Assembly: GCF_030811855.1 (NCBI RefSeq)
Contig: NZ_JAUSRN010000020.1
Location: forward strand, 1 to 64,000
Source of the DNA: Variovorax paradoxus
GTDB lineage: Bacteria > Pseudomonadota > Gammaproteobacteria > Burkholderiales > Burkholderiaceae_C
Reading direction: 5' to 3'
Length of the DNA stretch: 64,000 bases
A program made the position numbers and the translations under genes. The notes beneath the pieces are model-generated. The model was not told the DNA's origin, ran no database searches, and was given only the letters and a program-made list of their open reading frames with translations. Every line of letters begins with the position of its first letter. Position 1 is the stretch's first letter. This document shows, piece by piece, positions 44,307-52,306 of the stretch.

Positions 44307-45053
44307 ATGGAACAGTTCATGACCCCGGAATTCTGGGTCGCGGTCGGTCAGATCATCATGATCGACATCCTGCTCGGCGGCGACAACGCCGTCGTCATTG
44401 CCCTGGCCTGCCGCAAGCTCCCGCCTGCGCAGCGCACCAAGGGCATTCTCTGGGGCACCGCCGGCGCGATCGTGCTGCGCGTGGTCCTGATCTTCTTCGC
44501 GCTGACGCTCCTGGCCATTCCGTTCCTGAAGCTTGCGGGCGCGGTGCTGCTGCTGTGGATCGGCGTGAAGCTGCTGGCTCCCGAGCACGACGATGCGCAC
44601 GGCAACATCACTGCCAGCGACAAGCTGTGGGGTGCGGTCAAGACCGTGATCGTGGCCGACCTGGTGATGAGCGTGGACAACGTGATTGCCATTGCCGGCG
44701 CCGCACAAGGTGCGGGCCAGAGCCATCAGATGCCGCTGGTGATCTTCGGCCTGCTGGTGAGCATCCCGATCATCGTCTGGGGCAGCCAACTGGTCATCAA
44801 GCTGATGGACCGCTTCCCGATCATCATCACGCTGGGCGGCATGCTGCTGGGCTGGATCGCCGGTACCATGGCCGTGTCGGACCCTGCGCTGTCGAACACC
44901 GCGGCCTGGACCTGGGTGCCGAAGGTGCCGCAGAGTGACATGGTCAGGTATGCAGCCGGCGTGGGCGGTGCGCTGCTTGTTCTGGTCATCGGCAAGTGGG
45001 TGGCGCTGCGCCAGGCGCGCCAACGGCCCGCCACCGCTGCCAGCACGAGCTGA
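44307..45053 (+). CDS. TerC family membrane protein, manganese export candidate
   Basis: A 248-residue integral membrane protein with about seven helices. The two conserved acidic membrane motifs of TerC/YjbE proteins are present: 'IIMIDILLGGDNAVVIALAC' in the first helix and 'VIVADLVMSVDNVIAIAGAA' in the fourth. GAGGA precedes the ATG. TerC-type proteins (Alx, MeeF/MeeY) export Mn2+ or help metallate exoenzymes. The upstream yybP-ykoY riboswitch makes a Mn2+ role very likely here. A tellurite-resistance role from the old name is not supported by context. Confidence 0.92.
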   Translation: MEQFMTPEFWVAVGQIIMIDILLGGDNAVVIALACRKLPPAQRTKGILWGTAGAIVLRVVLIFFALTLLAIPFLKLAGAVLLLWIGVKLLAPEHDDAHGNITASDKLWGAVKTVIVADLVMSVDNVIAIAGAAQGAGQSHQMPLVIFGLLVSIPIIVWGSQLVIKLMDRFPIIITLGGMLLGWIAGTMAVSDPALSNTAAWTWVPKVPQSDMVRYAAGVGGALLVLVIGKWVALRQARQRPATAASTS

Positions 45054-45131
45054 AGCCCCGCAGGCATCGGCAAAAATGCTCTTCCCCTATCGACCAGTCT
45101 CTGCCACTCTAGGCACTTGAAGGAGCGCAAC

Positions 45132-45596
45132 GTGGAAACGATCATTCTCTATGTCGACGACGCCGGCTATGCCTGCGAGCAGTTCGCCGAACTGACGCCG
45201 GACGCGAACAGCGTCGTGGCGCGTCATTGGGTGCTCGTGGCCTGCGCTCCGCGCATGACGCATCGCATCAGCAAATGGGTGAGCCACAGCGCAAGAGAGA
45301 ACTGGCGCGCAAAGTGGTTCAGCAAGGTGCAGGCGCAGCTTCTGCCGGTACTCGAACGCAATGGCGGACAGGTAACGCCGGTGCTGGCCAAAGGCCCGCT
45401 GACCGAGCTCACACAGCAGCTCAAGCGCGAGCATTCGGCCACGCACGTGGTCGATGCGCGCCGTCCCAAGATCGGCGTCGACCTGGAACCGGTCACGCCC
45501 GATCAGACCCCGGCGCATCAGTCGGGCTGGGCCTTTCCGGGTGCCGTGATGGGCATGGGCGCGCTGCTGGTGCTTGCGAACGAACTGGCCGAATAA
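45132..45596 (+). CDS. Conserved protein of unknown function, possible Usp-like fold
   Basis: A 154-residue protein starting at GTG 45132, 6 nt after AAGGAG. The first strand 'ETIILYVDDAGYACEQFAEL' and the later 'ATHVVDARRPKIGVDLEPVT' hint at a universal-stress-like alpha/beta fold, and a hydrophobic helix sits near the C-terminus ('WAFPGAVMGMGALLVLANEL'). I do not recognise the family. It follows the TerC gene by 78 bp, so it could be part of the Mn2+-controlled transcript. An intrinsic terminator follows it directly. Confidence 0.7.
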   Translation: METIILYVDDAGYACEQFAELTPDANSVVARHWVLVACAPRMTHRISKWVSHSARENWRAKWFSKVQAQLLPVLERNGGQVTPVLAKGPLTELTQQLKREHSATHVVDARRPKIGVDLEPVTPDQTPAHQSGWAFPGAVMGMGALLVLANELAE

Positions 45597-45614
45597 CACA
45601 TCCTGCTTCATGAC

Positions 45615-45655
45615 GAGCCCCGGTGCGGCAACGCGCCGGGGCTCTTGTCTTTTTG
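45615..45655 (+). terminator. Intrinsic terminator
   Basis: GAGCCCCGG at 45615-45623 pairs with CCGGGGCTC at 45636-45644 (9 bp, 12-nt loop), and TTGTCTTTTT follows at once. It ends the rightward transcript of the TerC and unknown-protein genes. Confidence 0.88.
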
Positions 45656-45682
45656 GCGGGCCGGTGGGGTATCCTGCGGCGC

Positions 45683-46036
45683 ATGCGCATCATCCTCAAA
45701 TGGCTGCTCAGCGCCGTCGCGCTGCTGGCGGTGGCCTATCTCTACAAAGGTGTCCAGGTCAACAGCTTCGGCTCCGCGCTGATTGCCGCGGCGGTCATCG
45801 GCTTGCTCAACATGGTCGTCAGGCCAGTGCTGGTGGTGCTGACGCTGCCGGTCACCATCGTTACGCTCGGCCTCTTCTTGTTCGTGATCAATGCCCTGCT
45901 GTTCTGGGCCGCGTCGGGCCTGCTCGCGGGCTTTCAGGTCAGCGGCTTCGTGGCCGCGCTGATCGGCTCGCTGATCTATTCGCTGCTGGGCTTGATCATC
46001 GAAGCCGCGCTGGGCGGGCTTCTTTCCAAGCGCTGA
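45683..46036 (+). CDS. Phage holin family IV membrane protein (YvlD-like)
   Basis: A 117-residue protein made almost entirely of four hydrophobic helices: 'ILKWLLSAVALLAVAYLYKG', 'ALIAAAVIGLLNMVVRPVLV', 'TLGLFLFVINALLFWAASGL' and 'FVAALIGSLIYSLLGLIIEA'. The 'LLNMVVRPVLVVLTLPVTIV' stretch is the hallmark of PF04020. Despite the family name these are usually stand-alone chromosomal genes, not phage holins. Function unknown. It has its own promoter region after the preceding terminator. Confidence 0.85.
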   Translation: MRIILKWLLSAVALLAVAYLYKGVQVNSFGSALIAAAVIGLLNMVVRPVLVVLTLPVTIVTLGLFLFVINALLFWAASGLLAGFQVSGFVAALIGSLIYSLLGLIIEAALGGLLSKR

Positions 46037-46054
46037 GCCGCCCCACCTTCGTTG

Positions 46055-47620
46055 TTACCTGAGCGGCGGCTCTTCGGCCTGCCGCTTCACCAATGCCTCC
46101 ACGTCGCGCGCGCGGGTGTCGATGATCGACGCCTCGTAGTGGTCGATGGGCGCGCCCGGCTTGCGCATCAGTTCCTGCGCGGCCTTGAAGCGGTCCCGTG
46201 CGGCGGGATAGTCGAGGATGGCGACGTTGGCCTCCGCATCGGCACGCACCGCTCGCAGCGTGTCGTTCTGTGCACCGTACAGATTGGCCAGCGCACGCCA
46301 GGCAGTGGCGTCGCGCGAATGGGTGGCAACCCAGTCGCGCAGCACCGGCACCATGGGCGCGGGCTGGCGCGTGGCCACGGCCGTGTCGGCGGCCAGCAGC
46401 ATTTCGGGGCGCTCCTTGGACTTCACGTCGAGCAAGGCGAAGGCCTTGGCAGCGCCGCCGCCCGCAAGTTCGATCTCGGCATTGAGCCAGCGCGCCAGCT
46501 TGGCGGACGAGGGGTCTTCCGCGGTGCGTGCCGTCAGCCGCTCGGCCAGTGCGCGCGCCGCCTTGAAATCGCGCAGATCCTTGGCCGACAGCGCGGCCGC
46601 GTAGAGCGTGCCGGCCTGCTGGGCCGGGCTGCTCCTGGCGAACTCGCCGCTGGAGGCCGCGTCGACCCAGAGCCGCAGCACGTCGACGCCCGGCCGCGTG
46701 AGCACGCGCGCTCGCGCGGCAATCATGGCGTGGTCCATGGCCAGCGGCAGGGGTGGTGCGGCATCGAGTCGGAATTGAAACCGGCCCTGCATGTCGGAAA
46801 TGCGCTCGGTCGTGAGCGGATGGCTGCGCAGGTAGGGGTAGGAGCCGTTGTCGTTCAGGCGCGAGGCGTATTGCAGCTTCTCGAACATGGCGGCCGCGCC
46901 TTGCGGTGCAAAGCCTGCCTGGGTCATCACCCCGAAACCGACGCGATCGGCCTCTCGCTCCATGTCGCGCGAGAAGCTCAGCTGGTTCTGCATGAAGAGC
47001 GCCTGGCTGCCCATGATCACGGCCTGGCCCGCGTCGGCATTGCGGCTCTTGCTGGCCGCGATCATGCCGAGGATCAGGCCGGCCAGCATCCACGGCATCT
47101 GCTTGCCCTGCCGGCTCATGATGCGCGAGATGTGGCGCTGCGTGACGTGCGACAGCTCATGGCCGAGCACGGTCGCCAATTCATCGCGGCTCCCGACGGT
47201 GGCAATCAGCCCCATGTTCAGGCCCAGGTACCCGCCCGGCAGCGCAAAGGCGTTGACGTTGCGGTCGCGCCCCAGCAGGATGGTCCAGGCAAAGCGCTCG
47301 TCCAGCTCGGGCGTGAGCTCGCCGCGCTGCCGTGCGGCCGCCAAGAGGCGCTGCCAGATCTCCTGCACGTAGGCCGCGATGACCGGGTCGTCGATGTAGT
47401 CGGTGTCGCGATAGAGCTCGCGCGCAATCTGGTCGCCCAGGTTGCGCTCGGCACTGGCGGTCATTTCGCCGCCATCGCCCAGGCCGGGCAGCGCTTGGAT
47501 CTGCGCGCGGGCGGGTACCGGCAGCAAGATCTGGGACGCTATGAGAACCGTAGCGCACAGGGCCCGCCACGCGGGCGCGGCAGAACTTTTTTTAGGGGAA
47601 GAAAGAGTCAAGCGCGGCAT
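46055..47620 (-). CDS. bepA: M48 family metalloprotease with TPR region (BepA-like)
   Basis: A 521-residue exported zinc protease. The signal peptide ends near 'PVPARAQ'. The M48 domain has 'ATVLGHELSHVTQRH' (HExxH) and the third ligand region 'MEREADRVGF'. The C-terminal third is helical and repeat-rich, as in the TPR part of BepA/YfgC. BepA degrades or promotes assembly of outer-membrane proteins such as LptD. Start choice is uncertain: ATG 47620 has a GAGGA almost touching it, and ATG 47653 is an alternative. It is divergent from moaC. Confidence 0.88.
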   Translation of the reverse strand: MPRLTLSSPKKSSAAPAWRALCATVLIASQILLPVPARAQIQALPGLGDGGEMTASAERNLGDQIARELYRDTDYIDDPVIAAYVQEIWQRLLAAARQRGELTPELDERFAWTILLGRDRNVNAFALPGGYLGLNMGLIATVGSRDELATVLGHELSHVTQRHISRIMSRQGKQMPWMLAGLILGMIAASKSRNADAGQAVIMGSQALFMQNQLSFSRDMEREADRVGFGVMTQAGFAPQGAAAMFEKLQYASRLNDNGSYPYLRSHPLTTERISDMQGRFQFRLDAAPPLPLAMDHAMIAARARVLTRPGVDVLRLWVDAASSGEFARSSPAQQAGTLYAAALSAKDLRDFKAARALAERLTARTAEDPSSAKLARWLNAEIELAGGGAAKAFALLDVKSKERPEMLLAADTAVATRQPAPMVPVLRDWVATHSRDATAWRALANLYGAQNDTLRAVRADAEANVAILDYPAARDRFKAAQELMRKPGAPIDHYEASIIDTRARDVEALVKRQAEEPPLR

Positions 47621-47674
47621 TCCTCGTCCATGGCTCGGGCCCGTATGATGCATCCACACACCGATCGTTCACAC

Positions 47675-48157
47675 ATGAGCTCCCTCACCCATTTTGACGC
47701 GCAGGGCCAAGCCCACATGGTCGACGTTGCGGCCAAACCTGCCACCCACCGCGTGGCTGTGGCCACCGGCCGCATCGAGATGCAGCCCGCGACGCTGGCG
47801 CTGATCGAGTCGGGAACCGCAAAGAAGGGCGACGTGCTCGGCATTGCCCGCATTGCGGGCATCCAGGCCGCCAAGAAAACCAGCGATCTGATTCCGCTGT
47901 GCCACCCGCTCGCCCTCACGCGCGTGGCATTGGCCTTTGCGCTGGCCGAAAAGGGCAATGCGCCGCAGGTGGTCTGCACCGCGACGGTCGAAACCGTAGG
48001 GCCGACCGGCGTCGAGATGGAAGCGCTGACCGCCGTGCAGGTGGCGCTGCTCACCATCTACGACATGTGCAAGGCAGTGGACCGCGGAATGCGCATTACC
48101 GACGTGCACGTGCTGGAGAAGCATGGCGGCAAGTCCGGGAGCTACGTGGCGGGTTGA
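47675..48157 (+). CDS. moaC: Cyclic pyranopterin monophosphate synthase
   Basis: A 160-residue MoaC (E. coli has 161). Characteristic stretches are 'HMVDVAAKPATHRVAVATGR', 'KKTSDLIPLCHPLALTRV' and 'VGPTGVEMEALTAVQVALLT', ending 'KHGGKSGSYV'. It converts the MoaA product to cyclic pyranopterin monophosphate in molybdenum cofactor synthesis. It stands apart from other moa genes in this window. It converges with the pglL gene, with 21 nt between stops. Confidence 0.95.
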   Translation: MSSLTHFDAQGQAHMVDVAAKPATHRVAVATGRIEMQPATLALIESGTAKKGDVLGIARIAGIQAAKKTSDLIPLCHPLALTRVALAFALAEKGNAPQVVCTATVETVGPTGVEMEALTAVQVALLTIYDMCKAVDRGMRITDVHVLEKHGGKSGSYVAG

Positions 48158-48178
48158 TAAGGCCAAAGTCGAGCCACG

Positions 48179-49927
48179 TTAAGGCGTCTCGGCCTCGACG
48201 GACAGGCCCTTGAGCCAGCGCTCGTATTCTTCGGGAAACGCAATGCGGAAGCGCTCCGCCTGGTCGCGGGCTTCCTGGCGTTGCCCCATCAGTTCGGCGC
48301 TTTCGATCAGCTTGACGATCACGCGCGGCTCGGGCGAGAAATGCAGCGTGCGCTCGGCCAGCGAATGCAGCGCGGCGGCGTTGTCAGGGGTCACCGCCGT
48401 CAGCGTCAGCTCCGCAAAATCCACCTGCCTGGCGAAGAGCCACGAAGCCCTGGCCTTCGCCAGTGTGTTTTCTTCGTAAGTCGGCAAGCGCTCGGCCCGC
48501 GTCAGATAGATCTGGCTGATGCGGATGTAGTCCCAGGTGGCATAGCCGACGACTGCCATGAGCGCGGCCGCCGCGGCCGATGGCAGCACAGGCATTTCGG
48601 CCCACTTGCCTTTGAAGCCTGATTGCGAAGGAAAGGACGCATTGCGCCGGCCAGGCCACAACATTCCCAGGCACAGGCCGAAGGCCAGCTGAAACGGCCC
48701 ATACCAGAGCGGATATTCGAGCAGGCTGTGCAGCACGATGGCGCCCATCAAGCCCCACGCCATGAGCCGCGCCGGATCGCGCTCCCGCCAGGGCCTTGCC
48801 GCCAGCACCATCCACGCGAACCCGCCAGAGATCAGCACCGACACCGGTATGCCCAGCTCCACCGCCAGGTGCAGCGGCAGGTTGTGCGCGTTGTCCAGGA
48901 TCTCCGGGAACCGCGATCCCTCGTACAACGTGCTGTAGTGCGCGAAGCTCAGCTCGCCCCAGCCCCACCCCGTCAAAGGATGCTGGGCGATCAGGGTGAG
49001 CACGTTGCGCCACAGGATGAACCGCGTGTGATCGCCCGGTGCGCCCTCCTGCAGGCGCCGCATCATGCCCTCGACCTCGCCCGCCGCCAGCTGAGGCAGC
49101 AACCACGCGATGGCGAAATAGACCGGAATCATGGCCAGCAGCAGCGAGGGCGGCGGTAGGCTGAAGCGAACAGAGCCGGCCGAGCTCTCTTTGGACACGC
49201 CGCGGCGCTCCCGCCGCGCGATCAATGCAGCCACCCCGACGATCGACAGCAACTGAAGCAAGCCCGTGCGCGAGGTGGACGCCGCCGCGGCCACCAGCAA
49301 AATCAACCCCGCCGCCATCAGCCAGCGCCGCACGCGCACCGAAGGCTGCGTGGCGTGAATCCATAACGCCGCCACCAGCGCCATGCTGATCAGCGAGGCG
49401 AACTGATTGCGCTGGCGCAGGTTGCCATAGGCCTGCCCCAGCGCCGGCGTGGTGGTCCAAGGCACGAGCGGCTCGGCCAGTCCGTAGTACTGGAGCAGAC
49501 CCAGCACCGCACTGACCAGCCCGGCGACCAAGATGCCCACCGCCAGGGCCGCCGAAGCCGAAGGCCCGCCACGCGCCATGCCCGCGCCCACGCAGGCCGA
49601 AGCGGCCATCGCGGCGAGCACCACGACAGCCGGCAGCCACGAAGCGGCGGCTGTTGCGTGCGACGGCGAGAAGAAAGAAGAAGAAAGCACGATCGCAGCC
49701 ATTCCAGTCGCCAGCCAGGCCCAGACCACCCGCGAGGGCACGCCCGGTGGAATGGCCAGGAGTAGCGCGGCGACGCAAACCCAGGTCGCAAACAGCTGCC
49801 AGGCCTGGACCGAGGGGCCGGCTACCAGCGGACAGAGGAAGGGGAAGGCCACCAGCCCGGCACGCACTGTGCCGATGGTTTTGGAAGGGAGGACGGCCGC
49901 CTCGAGGGGCGCTGCACGGGACGTCAT
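48179..49927 (-). CDS. pglL: PglL family O-oligosaccharyltransferase (Wzy/WaaL superfamily)
   Basis: A 582-residue membrane protein with about 11 helices. 'YGNLRQRNQFASLISMALVA' and the periplasmic-loop 'AHNLPLHLAVELGIPVSVLI' (with conserved His) fit the PglL/PilO branch of O-antigen ligase-like enzymes. The 'HPLTGWGWGELSFAHY' region is also typical. PglL transfers a lipid-linked glycan to Ser/Thr of periplasmic proteins, most often pilins. Divergent placement, 127 bp from the minor-pilin operon, strongly suggests pilin or secreted-protein glycosylation. A WaaL or Wzy role is the alternative. Confidence 0.82.
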   Translation of the reverse strand: MTSRAAPLEAAVLPSKTIGTVRAGLVAFPFLCPLVAGPSVQAWQLFATWVCVAALLLAIPPGVPSRVVWAWLATGMAAIVLSSSFFSPSHATAAASWLPAVVVLAAMAASACVGAGMARGGPSASAALAVGILVAGLVSAVLGLLQYYGLAEPLVPWTTTPALGQAYGNLRQRNQFASLISMALVAALWIHATQPSVRVRRWLMAAGLILLVAAAASTSRTGLLQLLSIVGVAALIARRERRGVSKESSAGSVRFSLPPPSLLLAMIPVYFAIAWLLPQLAAGEVEGMMRRLQEGAPGDHTRFILWRNVLTLIAQHPLTGWGWGELSFAHYSTLYEGSRFPEILDNAHNLPLHLAVELGIPVSVLISGGFAWMVLAARPWRERDPARLMAWGLMGAIVLHSLLEYPLWYGPFQLAFGLCLGMLWPGRRNASFPSQSGFKGKWAEMPVLPSAAAAALMAVVGYATWDYIRISQIYLTRAERLPTYEENTLAKARASWLFARQVDFAELTLTAVTPDNAAALHSLAERTLHFSPEPRVIVKLIESAELMGQRQEARDQAERFRIAFPEEYERWLKGLSVEAETP

Positions 49928-50054
49928 GCACCGATTGTGCCGACCGGCGGGCCGACGAATGGCGGCGGGCGAGAGACGAGCGGTAGGACCGGATCGCCAA
50001 GCAAAACATACCATCCAACGGTCACATTTGGACACGTTTGCAAAGTATTGTGCG

Positions 50055-50642
50055 ATGAAATCCCTCTTTGTTACTCGCCGCCGTGCACCCCACGCCGGCT
50101 TCAGCCTCATCGAAGTGCTGATAGCCATCGTGGTGTTGTCCTTCGGTTTGCTTGGGATGGTGGGCCTACAAGCGGCCTCGCTCCAAGCCAATCGCGATGC
50201 CAGGCTGCAGTCCGCGGCCACCGTGCTAGCGCGCGAATTTGCAGAAATGATGCGAGGCAACAAGGCGGTTGCGCTGCTAGGCACCGGCAATCCGTACATC
50301 GGCGACTTCTCGAGTCCACTGGCTCCGGCGACGCCGAGCTACTGCCTGACGGTTGGGTCGACCTGCGCGACGGCAGAAGCCACGGCACAGGCGCAGCTGA
50401 CGGAATGGCTGGCCCGTGTCGATGCCGAGCTTCCCGGCGCCCGCGTCAGCATTTGCCATGACTCGGCCCCGTATGGCACAACTGGCCTTCCGACGTGGAC
50501 CTGCACGAGCGGTGCAACGACTGACGTGGTGGTTGTCAAGATTGGCTGGACGCGAGCCAGCACCCGCCGTGGAGATACGGCGCTGGACCAGGCCAGCGCG
50601 CCTTCCGTGGTGCTGCCCGTCACCGCCGGGAGCACGCTGTGA
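50055..50642 (+). CDS. pilV: Type IV pilus minor pilin PilV
   Basis: A 195-residue prepilin. The class-III leader ends 'HAG', and the mature protein begins 'FSLIEVLIAIVVLSFGLLGM' with the key Glu5. The remainder resembles PilV ('GLQAASLQANRDARLQSAAT'). Minor pilins form the priming complex at the pilus tip. The next gene starts inside its stop (1-bp overlap). It is the first gene of the minor-pilin operon and is divergent from pglL. Confidence 0.9.
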   Translation: MKSLFVTRRRAPHAGFSLIEVLIAIVVLSFGLLGMVGLQAASLQANRDARLQSAATVLAREFAEMMRGNKAVALLGTGNPYIGDFSSPLAPATPSYCLTVGSTCATAEATAQAQLTEWLARVDAELPGARVSICHDSAPYGTTGLPTWTCTSGATTDVVVVKIGWTRASTRRGDTALDQASAPSVVLPVTAGSTL

Positions 50643-51673
50643 TGCGCCGCTCGCAACATCACGTTCGCGGCTTGACGCTGATCGAACTGCTAGTCGCGAT
50701 GGTCATCGGCCTGGTGATCGTCCTGGCTGCGGTTGCCGCCCTCACCGTCGCGCGCCGCGGCTTCAACACCGTGGACGCCGCGTCGCAGTTGCGCGACAGC
50801 GGCCGTTTTGCGGCCGACCTCATCCAGCGGGTGGGCGCACAGACAGGCTACCGCGATGTTTTCATTGCCGCCGGTTTGGCGTCGGAAGATGCTGCGCGCG
50901 AAGCAAACATCGGCGGCTTCAATAACGCCCTGTTGGACGCAACCAATCCCACGACCGCATCGACGGCGCGCACGGCCAGCGTGGTGGGCTACGGAAGCGA
51001 CATCCTCATCCTTCGCTACCAGGCTTCGCAGCTTTACACCAACTCGGAAGACAGCACGAAGGCCGCCGTCGCCGATCAGACCATGATCGATTGCGCCGGC
51101 AACACTGTGGCAAGCGTCCCTAATCCCAAGGACGCGGATCCGGCCCAGGTCGCCCAAGCCTACGACCGCCGCATCGTCAGCATCTTCCATGTGGCGATCA
51201 GCCAGGGAGAGCCGGCCCTGATGTGCACCTATTCCAGTACCGGCGCCGCCCCCTGGACCACCGTGCCGGTGATCCAAGGCGTGGAAAATTTCCAAGTGCT
51301 GTACGGCGTGGACGGCGTCACGGCCAATGCCGCCCCGGCCGCGCCAACAGCCGTGCCAGACGTGCCCGACAGCTACCTGCGGGCCGACCAGATGACGGTC
51401 GCCGGTTCCGCCAATAACACCAAGGCCAATTGGCGCCGCGTGCGGAGCATCCGCATTGGGATGGTGCTTCGCAGTGCGCCAGGGTCCAGCCAGGACATGG
51501 CCGCGCAGACCTTCTGGCCCTTCGGCGCAGCCAAGGGCACCGCGACAGGCGCAGCGGGGTCCGCATTTGCCAACTCGAACGACGTGGGCACCTCGTTCCA
51601 ACCCACGCCCGACGGCCGGCTGCGCCAGACCGTCTCTTTCACCATTCACCTGCGCAACGACCAGGGCCTATGA
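50642..51673 (+). CDS. pilW: Type IV pilus minor pilin PilW
   Basis: A 343-residue prepilin. The leader is 'MRRSQHHVRG', followed by 'LTLIELLVAMVIGLVIVLAA' with Glu5. 'DAASQLRDSGRFAADLIQRV' is typical of PilW. The long C-terminal domain contributes to the minor-pilin/PilY1 tip complex. Its stop overlaps the pilX start by 4 bp. Confidence 0.9.
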   Translation: MRRSQHHVRGLTLIELLVAMVIGLVIVLAAVAALTVARRGFNTVDAASQLRDSGRFAADLIQRVGAQTGYRDVFIAAGLASEDAAREANIGGFNNALLDATNPTTASTARTASVVGYGSDILILRYQASQLYTNSEDSTKAAVADQTMIDCAGNTVASVPNPKDADPAQVAQAYDRRIVSIFHVAISQGEPALMCTYSSTGAAPWTTVPVIQGVENFQVLYGVDGVTANAAPAAPTAVPDVPDSYLRADQMTVAGSANNTKANWRRVRSIRIGMVLRSAPGSSQDMAAQTFWPFGAAKGTATGAAGSAFANSNDVGTSFQPTPDGRLRQTVSFTIHLRNDQGL

Positions 51674-52293
51674 CATATCCCCTCCATCGTTACTCGAGAT
51701 CTCCTTTGGCATTGTGCGGAAAGGAGCGTGGCGCATCGCTCATCGTCGTGATGCTGATCCTGATCATCGTCTCGATCCTGGGAGTCGGTGGCGCTCAGAT
51801 TGCCATGATGGCCGAGCGAGGGTCGCGAAACGACCGCGACATGCAAGTCGCATGGCAATCGGCTGAAGCGGCCTTGATGGATGCGGAGTTCGACATCCAC
51901 GGTCCGGGCACGGCCAGCCGCAAGGCGCTGTTCACCGACATGCACAACACCAACGACTTCACTGCGGGATGCGGCTCCTCCGGTAACAGCAAGGGCCTGT
52001 GCGCGCTGGTGGAAAGCGGCAAGCCAGCGTGGCTGGTTGCGGACTTCACCAGCGAGGCCACCGGCGCCAAAACAGTCCCGTTCGGCCTGTTCACCGGCCG
52101 CACCTTTGCCGCAGGCGAAACGGGCGTTCAACCCGCCAAAGTGCCGCGCTACATCGTCGAGCCGATCTCCGATCCGCTGAACCGCGACAAGACCTTCGAG
52201 AAGCCACCCACCTACGTTTACCGCGTAACGGCAATGGGCTTTGGTCCGCGCGACGACATCCAGGCCGTCGCCCAAATTCTTTACCGCGATTGA
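51670..52293 (+). CDS. pilX: Type IV pilus assembly protein PilX
   Basis: A 207-residue PilX-like minor pilin. The leader ends 'KERG', and the mature part begins 'ASLIVVMLILIIVSILGVGG', which lacks the usual Glu5 (Val is found instead), as is common in PilX. It has the family's 'WQSAEAALMDAEFDI' motif and a Cys pair near residues 97 and 106. It couples pilW and pilY1 in the operon. Confidence 0.87.
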   Translation: MTYPLHRYSRSPLALCGKERGASLIVVMLILIIVSILGVGGAQIAMMAERGSRNDRDMQVAWQSAEAALMDAEFDIHGPGTASRKALFTDMHNTNDFTAGCGSSGNSKGLCALVESGKPAWLVADFTSEATGAKTVPFGLFTGRTFAAGETGVQPAKVPRYIVEPISDPLNRDKTFEKPPTYVYRVTAMGFGPRDDIQAVAQILYRD

Positions 52294-52306
52294 GGCGGCA
52301 GTGCAC

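Noticed and set aside
45683..46036. Prophage remnant suggested by the 'phage holin family' name
   Set aside because: PF04020 proteins are ordinary chromosomal membrane proteins; no other phage gene or att site is nearby.
50029..50041. Sigma-54-like sequence TGGACACGTTTGC upstream of pilV
   Set aside because: The distance between the GG and GC elements is 8 nt instead of the required 10, so it does not fit a -24/-12 promoter.
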